6,485 bases of DNA from Sediminibacterium ginsengisoli (GTDB lineage Bacteria; Bacteroidota; Bacteroidia; Chitinophagales; Chitinophagaceae): positions 1 through 6,485 of the forward strand of contig CAMAQW010000095.1 in assembly GCA_945860335.1 (NCBI GenBank). Direction: 5' to 3'. Under the pieces are notes generated by a model. It was not told where the DNA came from and did not search any database. It was given only the letters and a program-made list of their open reading frames with translations. Below, in pieces: positions 1 through 6,160 of the stretch; the stretch's first letter is position 1, and every line of letters begins with the position of its first letter. The position numbers and the translations under genes were made by a program.

Positions 1-900
1 TATAACGAACATCCAATTGCATCAAGCTGGTCTGAAAACATCGAAAAAAAATTAAGTAAGCCGGCATTTGCATCGCTTCGCTTAATGGATATAAAAACAG
101 CAACGCCGCAACAAATTTTAAGTATTGCTGGTCAAATTAGAACAAGGCACAAGCAAGACTTTTACGATCTCATAGATTTATACAGCACCATGGATGCCTA
201 CCAAAGTTTGGCGCGCGTATTTGTTGCTGAAGGCCTTTGCTTTCCAAATTTTACCACAGCACCTACTGCATGTATAACGGCAACAAACTGCTACCATCCA
301 CTTTTAGTTACACCCACACCTTATACTATTACACTAGAAAAAGACAGTAACTTTTTATTTTTAACGGGCGCCAATATGGCGGGCAAGAGTACTTTTATTA
401 AAGCCGTTGGCATCAGCGTTTACCTGGCACATTTGGGCATGGGTGTTCCTGCAAAAACCATGGAACTTACCTTATTTGATGGATTACTCAGCAACATCAA
501 TGTGATGGATAACATTATAAAAGGGGAAAGCTATTTTTACAACGAAGTCAAGCGCATAAAAAATACCATCAAAAAAATTAACGACGGAAAAAATTGGCTC
601 ATCTTAATTGATGAACTCTTTAAAGGTACCAATGTAGAAGATGCCATGAAATGCAGTACAGCTGTAATTGAGGGCCTTCGAAAAATCAAACCTTCGTTGT
701 TTATATTATCAACGCACCTCTACGAAATTGGCGACAACTTAAAACAGTACCCCAATATTCAATTCAAATATTTTGAAACAAGTATCAATGATGGTGAGCT
801 TGTTTTCAATTACCAATTAAAAGAAGGCATTAGCGATGATCGCCTTGGCTATCTAATTTTAAAAAGAGAAGGTGTTGTGGATTTATTAAAAAATCTCTAA
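1..900 (+). CDS. MutS-family ATPase, C-terminal part (5' end outside window)
   Basis: The frame is open from base 1, so the gene begins before the window; the ATG at 85 is internal and should not be used as the start. The visible 299 residues hold the end of the helical lever/clamp region and the ABC-type ATPase domain of MutS proteins. Seen directly: a His-Pro pair before the first ATPase strand (about 295-300), Walker A GANMAGKST (367-393), Walker B LILIDELFKGTN (598-633) with the Asp-Glu pair, and the switch-like STHLYEIG shortly after. The family binds DNA as dimers and couples ATP to clamp movement. DELFKGTN in place of the DELGRGTS typical of MutS1 suggests a MutS-related paralogue of the kind common in Bacteroidota, which often lack the mismatch-reading domain; that domain would lie off-window, so true mismatch repair cannot be judged here. 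Family assignment is firm, subfamily uncertain. Confidence 0.88.
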   Translation, partial: YNEHPIASSWSENIEKKLSKPAFASLRLMDIKTATPQQILSIAGQIRTRHKQDFYDLIDLYSTMDAYQSLARVFVAEGLCFPNFTTAPTACITATNCYHPLLVTPTPYTITLEKDSNFLFLTGANMAGKSTFIKAVGISVYLAHLGMGVPAKTMELTLFDGLLSNINVMDNIIKGESYFYNEVKRIKNTIKKINDGKNWLILIDELFKGTNVEDAMKCSTAVIEGLRKIKPSLFILSTHLYEIGDNLKQYPNIQFKYFETSINDGELVFNYQLKEGISDDRLGYLILKREGVVDLLKNL

Positions 901-966
901 TTTTTTTTACCCCGTTATTTTTTCAGGTATTTATTCGGTATCGTTTTTATAAGGCATTACAGCCCT

Positions 967-974
967 TACCTTTC
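967..974 (+). promoter_or_regulatory. candidate -7 box for comM
   Basis: TACCTTTC matches the Bacteroidota -7 consensus TAnnTTTG except at the last base and lies 21 bases before the comM ATG, implying a short leader. No TTG is seen about 20 bases upstream, only a T-run (944-948), so the -33 half is weak. The call rests on pattern only. Confidence 0.3.
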
Positions 975-995
975 TACAAGTATCAAAGAGATTAT

Positions 996-2546
996 ATGCT
1001 TGTAAAAACAATGGGAGCCGCAGTGATGGGCGTTGATGCCATCACTATTATTGTGGAAGTAAACGTTAGTATGGGCCAGGGCTATCAAATTGTAGGCCTT
1101 CCAGACATTGCCATCAAAGAAAGTTTACAAAGAACGGAGAGCGCCATCAAATCCAATGGCTTTAGTATGCCACGCATTAAAGTGGTGATTAATTTAGCCC
1201 CCGCCGATATTAAAAAAACGGGTTCCGCATTTGACCTCCCCATTGCGATAGGAATTTTAGCCGCTAGCGACCAACTTATTCAAGAAGCACAAATTCATAA
1301 TTACATGCTCATGGGTGAACTGGGTTTAGACGGCACCATTCATCCGATCAGAGGTGCACTGGCCATGGCCATGCGCGCAAAAAAAGAAAAAGCACTTGGC
1401 ATTATTTTACCCGCTGCCAATGCCAATGAGGCTTCCATGGTAGAAGGCCTAAACGTTTATGGTGTGGCAGATTTACGAGAAGTAGTAGATTTTTTTGCTT
1501 CAGGCAAGTATCGTCCTACCAACCAAATGAATCCGGAATCATTTTTAAACCAGGATACTACACTTTCAAGCATTGATTTTAGTGAAGTGAGTGGCCAAGA
1601 TAATATTAAACGGGCCCTAGAAATTGCGGCGGCAGGATCACACAACGTTATTTTAATTGGACCTCCAGGCGCCGGAAAAACCATGCTCGCCAAAAGGCTA
1701 CCTAGTATTTTGCCTCCACTAAATGTAGCGGAAGCTCTAGAAACAACTCAAATTTATAGTGTGGCTGGAAAATTAGCCGCAGGGTCTTACTTAGTACAAA
1801 CAAGACCTTTCAGATCACCGCATCATACCATTTCAGACATTGCACTGATAGGCGGGGGTAGTCATCCACAACCCGGCGAAATTTCATTGGCCCATAATGG
1901 CGTTTTGTTTTTGGATGAATTACCAGAATTTAAAAGATCCGTTTTAGAAGTACTCCGTCAACCCATGGAAGAGCGTATGGTAAGCATCGCAAGGGCCAGC
2001 ATGTCGCTTACTTACCCAGCCAATTTCATGCTCATTGCCTCCATGAACCCCTGCCCTTGCGGTTACTTCAACCATCCAACAAAAACCTGCAGCTGTCCGG
2101 CGGGCGCTGTAGAAAAATATTTAAACCGGGTATCTGGCCCACTCCTCGACCGCATAGACCTTCATGTAGAAGTAACCCCCGTTACCCATCACGAACTTGA
2201 CCGTACCACCCGGGTATCAGAATCAAATAGTATCAGAGAAAGGGTTTTAGCGGCTAGGGATATTCAAAAAAAACGGTACCAGGGCTTTACCAATAGCTAT
2301 ACCAACGCACAAATTTCTAATAAAGAATTAGCCATTTTTTGTCCCCTGGGTGATAATAGCAAAGCCTTACTAGCAGCGGCCATGGAAAAATTAAATTTAA
2401 GTGCTAGGGCCTACCACCGCATTATTAAAGTGAGCCGTACCATTGCAGATTTAGCGGGTGCTCCAAATATTTTACCTGAACATATCGCAGAAGCCGTTCA
2501 GTACAGATCCCTTGACAGAGCCAATTGGAGCGCTGGTTTGGGTTGA
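996..2546 (+). CDS. comM: ComM/YifB-family AAA+ ATPase (Mg-chelatase-like, branch migration)
   Basis: Complete protein of 516 residues, close to the usual 500-515 of the family, and its opening MLVKT...AVMGVDA is the standard N-terminus, which fixes the start. Residues ~20-165 form the Lon-protease-like (ChlI) fold, with the hallmark LAPADIKKTGSAFDLPIA near 67-84. The AAA+ core follows: Walker A GPPGAGKT (222-229), Walker B GVLFLDEL (302-309), sensor-1 ASMNPCPCG (348-356), Arg-finger segment GPLLDRIDLHV (381-391) and sensor-2 LSARAYHRI (468-476). Four cysteines (353, 355, 365, 367) form a CxC...CxC cluster typical of the family that may bind metal. The YRSLDR tail is also conserved. In Vibrio cholerae ComM is a hexameric helicase that promotes branch migration during natural transformation; the same role is inferred here. 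No strong Shine-Dalgarno is present (AAAGAG at 985-990 is only a partial match). The gene ends 11 bases from the convergent CoA-binding gene. Confidence 0.97.
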   Translation: MLVKTMGAAVMGVDAITIIVEVNVSMGQGYQIVGLPDIAIKESLQRTESAIKSNGFSMPRIKVVINLAPADIKKTGSAFDLPIAIGILAASDQLIQEAQIHNYMLMGELGLDGTIHPIRGALAMAMRAKKEKALGIILPAANANEASMVEGLNVYGVADLREVVDFFASGKYRPTNQMNPESFLNQDTTLSSIDFSEVSGQDNIKRALEIAAAGSHNVILIGPPGAGKTMLAKRLPSILPPLNVAEALETTQIYSVAGKLAAGSYLVQTRPFRSPHHTISDIALIGGGSHPQPGEISLAHNGVLFLDELPEFKRSVLEVLRQPMEERMVSIARASMSLTYPANFMLIASMNPCPCGYFNHPTKTCSCPAGAVEKYLNRVSGPLLDRIDLHVEVTPVTHHELDRTTRVSESNSIRERVLAARDIQKKRYQGFTNSYTNAQISNKELAIFCPLGDNSKALLAAAMEKLNLSARAYHRIIKVSRTIADLAGAPNILPEHIAEAVQYRSLDRANWSAGLG

Positions 2547-2557
2547 CTTAAAAAAGG

Positions 2558-2938
2558 TTAATACTGCCCGGTATTTAAAAGTACAAGTGTGCAAGCATCC
2601 ATGGTTTCAATGCCTTTTTGCTTTGCCACCATTACAAAAGCTTCATTTTCTGTGCCCGGATTAAATATAATACGTTTCGGATTTAATGAAAACAGATAAG
2701 GTATTAAGGCGTGCTGTGCAGCAGGATTTACATACAAAGTAATGGTATGGATATCTGTTAATACGGGCTCGCCGGTTACAATGGGTGTATCATCGATATG
2801 ACCCGGCTTAAGACCTATACACGCAACAGGATGTCCATGCGAAACGAGTAATTTAGTAGCCAAATAACTATAACGCTCCGGATTTTCGGAAGCTCCTACA
2901 ACAAGTGTTTTTTTGGGATTGTTAGGTTGCGCTGTCAT
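2558..2938 (-). CDS. CoA-binding-domain protein (CoA_binding_2, YccU-like)
   Basis: Complete protein of 126 residues, the usual size for this single-domain Rossmann-like family. Visible family features are the opening strand and glycine loop KKTLVVGASENPERYSY (residues 9-25), the following HGHPVACIGLKPG segment with a conserved His-Pro, the central RIIFNPGTENEAF, and the closing ACTLVLLNTGQY. The fold is the CoA-binding domain also found in succinyl-CoA synthetase alpha subunits; homologues bind CoA or related nucleotides, but the physiological role is unknown and none is assigned here. The start at 2938 is the only ATG that keeps the first strand; the next methionine lies near the C-terminus. 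The gene runs convergently to comM and divergently from the histone-like gene, so it is probably monocistronic. A perfect -7 box lies 4 bases before the ATG. Confidence 0.95.
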   Translation of the reverse strand: MTAQPNNPKKTLVVGASENPERYSYLATKLLVSHGHPVACIGLKPGHIDDTPIVTGEPVLTDIHTITLYVNPAAQHALIPYLFSLNPKRIIFNPGTENEAFVMVAKQKGIETMDACTLVLLNTGQY

Positions 2939-2942
2939 TTTT

Positions 2943-2950
2943 CAAAGATA
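2943..2950 (-). promoter_or_regulatory. perfect Bacteroidota -7 box for the CoA-binding gene
   Basis: Read on the minus strand this is TATCTTTG, an exact match to TAnnTTTG, followed by AAAA and then the ATG. Transcription would start at or within a base or two of the start codon, giving a leaderless mRNA. No good TTG is found 19-21 bases upstream; the nearest is only 13 bases away, so activity is not certain. Confidence 0.45.
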
Positions 2951-2973
2951 CATACTAATTGATCAAATTAAAG

Positions 2974-2989
2974 CAGGGCTTATACCCTG
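2974..2989. promoter_or_regulatory. inverted repeat in divergent promoter region
   Basis: CAGGG, six bases, then CCCTG form a perfect 5-bp inverted repeat about 36 bases upstream of the CoA-binding start and 90 bases upstream of the histone-like start. A separate perfect 8-bp palindrome, TTGATCAA, lies at 2959-2966. Either could be an operator for the divergent pair, but short palindromes also arise by chance. Confidence 0.25.
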
Positions 2990-3034
2990 GGCGTTTTGAA
3001 AAAATTATTTTTTATGTAGTCTCAAAATATATTT

Positions 3035-3042
3035 TAACTTTA
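3035..3042 (+). promoter_or_regulatory. candidate -7 box for the histone-like gene
   Basis: TAACTTTA matches TAnnTTTG at all but the last base and lies 36 bases before the ATG at 3079, leaving a leader of about 30 bases. The expected -33 position holds TTA rather than TTG in an AT-rich stretch (3000-3017). Such an AT-rich upstream region is common for highly expressed nucleoid-protein genes, but that is inference. Confidence 0.33.
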
Positions 3043-3078
3043 CACTTCAAACTTTTAACCCCAACAAACAACTATACC

Positions 3079-3618
3079 ATGGCAAAAGCAAAAAAAGCTG
3101 CTCCTAAAAAAGCCGCTGCAAAAAAACCAGCTGCTAAAAAAGCAGTGAAAAAAGCTGCTCCTAAAAAAGCTGCTGCAAAAAAATCAACTGCTAAAAAAGC
3201 AGTGAAAAAAGCTGCTCCTAAAAAAGCCGCTGCAAAAAAACCAACTGCTAAAAAAGCGGCGAAAAAAGCTGCTCCTAAAAAAGCTGCTGCAAAAAAACCA
3301 GCTGCTAAAAAAGCAGTAAAAAAAGTAGCTCCTAAAAAAGCCGCTGCAAAAAAACCAGCTGCTAAAAAAGCTGTTAAAAAAGTAGCTCCTAAAAAAGCGG
3401 TTGCAAAAAAACCAGTAGCTAAAAAAGCTGTTAAAAAAGTAGCTCCTAAAAAAGCTGTTGCAAAAAAGCCAGTAGCTAAAAAAGTTGTTGCTAAAAAAGC
3501 AGTAAAAAAAGTAGCTCCTAAAAAAGTAGCCGCTCCTGCTCCAGTTGCAGCACCAGCGCCAGTTGTAGCCCCTACGCTTTTTGAAGCGCCGGCAACAACA
3601 GAAACGCCAAACGCTTAA
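3079..3618 (+). CDS. histone H1-like lysine/alanine-rich DNA-binding protein
   Basis: Predicted protein of 179 residues beginning MAKAKKAAPKK. I chose the ATG at 3079 rather than the in-frame ATG at 2959 because the repeat composition starts exactly there and the 40 upstream residues are unlike it and overlap the candidate promoter. Residues 7-144 are seven tandem units built on AAPKKAAAKKPAAKKAVKK: six of 19 residues and a seventh of 24 with an extra VVAKK. Residues 145-179 change to an Ala/Pro/Val tail (APAPVAAPAPV) ending with a few acidic residues. By my count 63 of 179 residues are lysine, with no arginine. Such PAAKK-type repeats occur in the C-terminal domain of histone H1 and in bacterial H1-like proteins (chlamydial Hc2, Bordetella BpH1, Pseudomonas AlgP), which bind DNA non-specifically and compact it. 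A nucleoid-associated role is therefore inferred; there is no globular domain. The gene has its own candidate promoter and a strong terminator, so it is probably transcribed alone. No Shine-Dalgarno is visible. Confidence 0.9.
   Translation: MAKAKKAAPKKAAAKKPAAKKAVKKAAPKKAAAKKSTAKKAVKKAAPKKAAAKKPTAKKAAKKAAPKKAAAKKPAAKKAVKKVAPKKAAAKKPAAKKAVKKVAPKKAVAKKPVAKKAVKKVAPKKAVAKKPVAKKVVAKKAVKKVAPKKVAAPAPVAAPAPVVAPTLFEAPATTETPNA
3097..3510 (+). repeat. 57-bp coding tandem repeat (seven units)
   Basis: Six 57-bp units start at 3097, 3154, 3211, 3268, 3325 and 3382, followed by a 72-bp unit at 3439-3510 with a 15-bp in-frame addition. All begin with GCTGCTCCT or GTAGCTCCT followed by AAAAAA. Units 1-4 open with Ala-Ala-Pro and units 5-7 with Val-Ala-Pro, so the array has two diverged halves. 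Almost every Lys-Lys pair is AAAAAA, which leaves A-runs of six or seven every 9-15 bases. Changes of whole units preserve the frame. Confidence 0.97.
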
Positions 3619-3621
3619 TTC

Positions 3622-3643
3622 AATAACCGATTACTCGGTTGTT
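3622..3643 (+). other. small stem-loop just after the histone-like stop codon
   Basis: AACCGA (3625-3630), loop TTAC, TCGGTT (3635-3640) form a perfect 6-bp stem that extends to 9 bp through one T-G wobble and two A-T pairs. It is not followed by a T-run, so it is not itself an intrinsic terminator. It could protect the 3' end of the mRNA or simply be part of the terminator region. Confidence 0.5.
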
Positions 3644-3645
3644 TC

Positions 3646-3688
3646 AATAAAAAAATCCTGTTACAAATTGTAACAGGATTTTTTTATT
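3646..3688. terminator. strong bidirectional Rho-independent terminator
   Basis: The 43 bases are a perfect inverted repeat with 21-base arms around A3667. The core stem is TCCTGTTAC (3656-3664) with GTAACAGGA (3670-3678); seven A precede it and seven T follow it, so it can terminate in either direction. It ends the histone-like transcript 28 bases after its stop codon and separates it from the metalloprotease gene. Confidence 0.93.
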
Positions 3689-3698
3689 CCTATCTTTA
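3668..3698 (+). promoter_or_regulatory. candidate promoter for the metalloprotease gene
   Basis: TTG (3668-3670), 20 bases, then TATCTTTA (3691-3698) matches the Bacteroidota layout of TTG and TAnnTTTG with correct spacing and only the last base different. The -7 box lies 43 bases before the ATG at 3742. The TTG is inside the right arm of the terminator, so the two elements overlap. Confidence 0.42.
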
Positions 3699-3741
3699 AA
3701 GGACTACACTCAGTAGTGATTCAAATTCAAAAAATAAACCC

Positions 3742-6144
3742 ATGCGCCGTTTTCTTTTTTTAATCATTCTTGTAATTCCTTCGTTTGTATTTGCACAGAC
3801 AACAAATTTTGTTTTTGAAAAAACAAAAAACATGAAACGTCAATCTGGATTTTTCACTTTTTTTGTAGACGAAGCCACTGGAAAAATTTGGTTAGATATT
3901 GATAAGTTAGGTCAAGAATTTTTATTTGTTCATTCATTACCTGCTGGTTTAGGATCTAATGATATTGGGCTAGACAGAGGACAAATTGGAGATACTAAAA
4001 TTGTATTTTTTGAGCGCGTTGGTAAAAAATTATTACTGGTACAACCCAATTACGACTACCGTGCCAGCAGTTCCGATAAAAACGAAAAAAGGGCGGTAAA
4101 AGAATCTTTTGCAAGTTCTACCATCGGCTCTTTTGTTATCGAAGAAGAACAGGCCGGTCATTTATTAGTGGATGCTACTTCCTTTTTTGTGAAAGACACA
4201 CATGGCGCAGCAGATAAAATTAAAGCTATGCGTCAGGGCACTTATTCGTTTAACGAACCGCGCTCTGCGATGTATTTTAGTAACACAAAAAACTTTCCGC
4301 TCAATTCAGAATTTGAAGCAAGCATTACATTTACAGGTGGCGCCGACGCTGGCAGGTTTGTAACAGCGGTAACGCCTTCACCAGAAGCCATTACGCTTCG
4401 CATGCATTATTCCTTTGTTCAACTTCCTGATAATCAGTATAAACCAAGAAAATATGATGTTAGAAGCGGGTATTTTGGCATCTCGTATTTCGATTACAGT
4501 TCTGACTTTACAACCCCCATCGATCAAAAATTTATATCTAGGCATCGACTCGCTAAAAAAGATCCTTCTGCGCAGGTTAGCGAACCCGTTACACCTATTG
4601 TTTATTATTTAGACAACGGCACACCAGAACCTATTAGATCTGCGCTCTTAGAAGGCGGCCGCTGGTGGAATCAAGCTTTTGAAGCAGCGGGTTACAAAAA
4701 TGCATTTATTGTAAAAGTGCTTCCGGATAGTTGCGACCCCATGGATATCAGGTACAATATGATTAATTGGGTGCACCGTTCTACCAGAGGATGGAGTTAT
4801 GGCGCTACCGTAACAGACCCGCGCACTGGAGAAATTATTAAAGGTCAGGTTACATTAGGCTCACTACGTGTAAGACAAGACTATTTAATTTTTACAGGAT
4901 TACTCGCACCCTACGAAACAGGAAAGCCTGTGCCTAACACTATGAGAGAAGCCGCACTTCAGCGCTTACGTCAACTCTCTGCACACGAAATTGGACATAC
5001 CCTTGGCTTGCAACACAATTATGCATCTAGTTATAATGATAGAGCATCTGTAATGGATTATCCGCATCCAAATATTTTTGTGAATGAAAAAGGAGCAATA
5101 GATTTTTCAAAAGTGTATACCAACGAAATTGGCGCCTGGGACAAAAGAGCCATCATGTATGGATACCAAGATTTTGAAAAAAATACCGATGAAACAAAAG
5201 CACTTCAAAATTTATTAGCAGAAAATACAAAGCAAGGACTCTTATTTATTGCAGATGCGGACGCACGCGCTGCGAGCGGCTTTCACCCCAATGCGCATTT
5301 ATGGGACAATGAAAAAGACGCTACTGTAGGATTAAAAAATACGCTTGCTGTTAGAGCAAAAGCACTAGAAAATTTTTCTGAAAATACCATTAGAATTGGT
5401 GCACCACTTGCTACACTCGAAGACGTACTTGTTCCTGTATATAATTATCACCGTTATCAATTAGAAGCTGTTTGCAAATTAATTGGTGGTATCGATTATA
5501 GTTATAGCACAAGAGGAGATGAACAAAAAAAACTAAGCTTTGTTCCTGCTGCGATGCAACAAAAAGCATTGGCTGCTGCCGTAGCTTGCTTATCTCCAAC
5601 CACATTAACATTACCAGAATTTATTGTTGCGCAAATTCCACCAAGACCTCCTTTGTATTATAGTGGCGAACTATTTGCCAAAAGAACAGGCATGAGTTTT
5701 GATCCATTATCTGCTGCAGAAGCACTCGCAGATTTTGAACTCGCGTTTTTATTTAACCCAGAAAGAGCCAACCGATTAACCATCAATAAAGCAAGGGGTG
5801 AAGGCATTGGCTTTGCAGAACTCATCGATGCAGTAGTTGCAGAAACCTATCAAAAACCATTAGGCAAGGGCTTACAAGAAGCCGTAGGATTACAAACACA
5901 ACAAATGGTCGTAACCTGGCTTTTAGGTGTATCGCAATCAGAACAAAGTAATTACATGGTAAAATCTATATGCCATGAAAAATTAAACACACTAAAAAAA
6001 TGGGCAGGGGAACAAATAAAATCAAATCAATACAAAACGCATTACGCGTATTTGATAGAACGTATAGAGCACCCGAAAGAAATAAGTTTACCCAAGCACA
6101 AAGAAATTGCACCAGGCGCACCCATTGGATGTGATATGGATTAA
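3742..6144 (+). CDS. exported zinc-dependent metalloprotease (DUF5117/DUF4953 type)
   Basis: Complete protein of 800 residues. It starts with a signal peptide: Arg-Arg, a hydrophobic stretch, then VFA before Gln19, a signal peptidase I site with Val at -3 and Ala at -1. There is no lipobox cysteine. Residues ~30-260 resemble the DUF5118/DUF5117 N-terminal region, including GLGSNDIGLDRGQ (69-81). The catalytic part has EGGRWWNQAFEAAG (304-317), GWSYGATVTDPRTGEI (350-365), and HEIGHTLGLQH, giving zinc ligands His415, His419 and His425 with catalytic Glu416. SVMDYP (436-441) supplies a Met-turn, placing it among metzincin-like proteases. The remainder matches the long C-terminal part of this family, ending in APGAPIGCD. 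All catalytic residues are present, so activity is expected; the natural substrate is unknown. No type IX secretion C-terminal domain is visible, so a periplasmic location is inferred. No Shine-Dalgarno; an A-rich leader precedes the ATG. The gene ends 16 bases from the convergent E2 gene. Confidence 0.93.
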   Translation: MRRFLFLIILVIPSFVFAQTTNFVFEKTKNMKRQSGFFTFFVDEATGKIWLDIDKLGQEFLFVHSLPAGLGSNDIGLDRGQIGDTKIVFFERVGKKLLLVQPNYDYRASSSDKNEKRAVKESFASSTIGSFVIEEEQAGHLLVDATSFFVKDTHGAADKIKAMRQGTYSFNEPRSAMYFSNTKNFPLNSEFEASITFTGGADAGRFVTAVTPSPEAITLRMHYSFVQLPDNQYKPRKYDVRSGYFGISYFDYSSDFTTPIDQKFISRHRLAKKDPSAQVSEPVTPIVYYLDNGTPEPIRSALLEGGRWWNQAFEAAGYKNAFIVKVLPDSCDPMDIRYNMINWVHRSTRGWSYGATVTDPRTGEIIKGQVTLGSLRVRQDYLIFTGLLAPYETGKPVPNTMREAALQRLRQLSAHEIGHTLGLQHNYASSYNDRASVMDYPHPNIFVNEKGAIDFSKVYTNEIGAWDKRAIMYGYQDFEKNTDETKALQNLLAENTKQGLLFIADADARAASGFHPNAHLWDNEKDATVGLKNTLAVRAKALENFSENTIRIGAPLATLEDVLVPVYNYHRYQLEAVCKLIGGIDYSYSTRGDEQKKLSFVPAAMQQKALAAAVACLSPTTLTLPEFIVAQIPPRPPLYYSGELFAKRTGMSFDPLSAAEALADFELAFLFNPERANRLTINKARGEGIGFAELIDAVVAETYQKPLGKGLQEAVGLQTQQMVVTWLLGVSQSEQSNYMVKSICHEKLNTLKKWAGEQIKSNQYKTHYAYLIERIEHPKEISLPKHKEIAPGAPIGCDMD

Positions 6145-6160
6145 ATAAATGCTAAAACAG

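Noticed and set aside
85..900. MutS-like gene starting at the ATG at 85
   Set aside because: The frame is open back to base 1 and the sequence there continues the MutS helical region, so this Met is internal.
886..910. Possible terminator after the MutS-like gene (A-run, then T-run)
   Set aside because: The stem would be only A-T pairs with no GC core, too weak to call, although the eight-T run after the stop may help termination.
1457..1693. Minus-strand frame inside comM
   Set aside because: It lies wholly within a strongly conserved gene, has no recognisable protein features, and is a shadow of the coding strand.
2559..2575. AATAC-N6-GTATT hairpin at the comM/CoA-binding convergence
   Set aside because: Five mostly A-T pairs inside the end of the CoA-binding coding sequence, without a clear T-run; likely chance.
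2458..2664. Plus-strand frame across the comM end and CoA-binding gene
   Set aside because: It overlaps two well-supported genes in other frames and shows no family resemblance.
2959..3078. Forty-residue N-terminal extension of the histone-like protein from the ATG at 2959
   Set aside because: The extension is hydrophobic and unlike the repeat protein, covers the AT-rich candidate promoter, and the ATG at 3079 gives the usual MAKAKK-type opening of this protein class.
3097..3510. CRISPR-like array
   Set aside because: The regular repeats have no unique spacers and keep an open reading frame encoding a Lys/Ala repeat protein.
4415..4612. Plus-strand frame inside the metalloprotease gene
   Set aside because: Out-of-frame shadow of conserved protease coding sequence.
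5411..5611. Minus-strand frame inside the metalloprotease gene
   Set aside because: Antisense shadow with no recognisable features.
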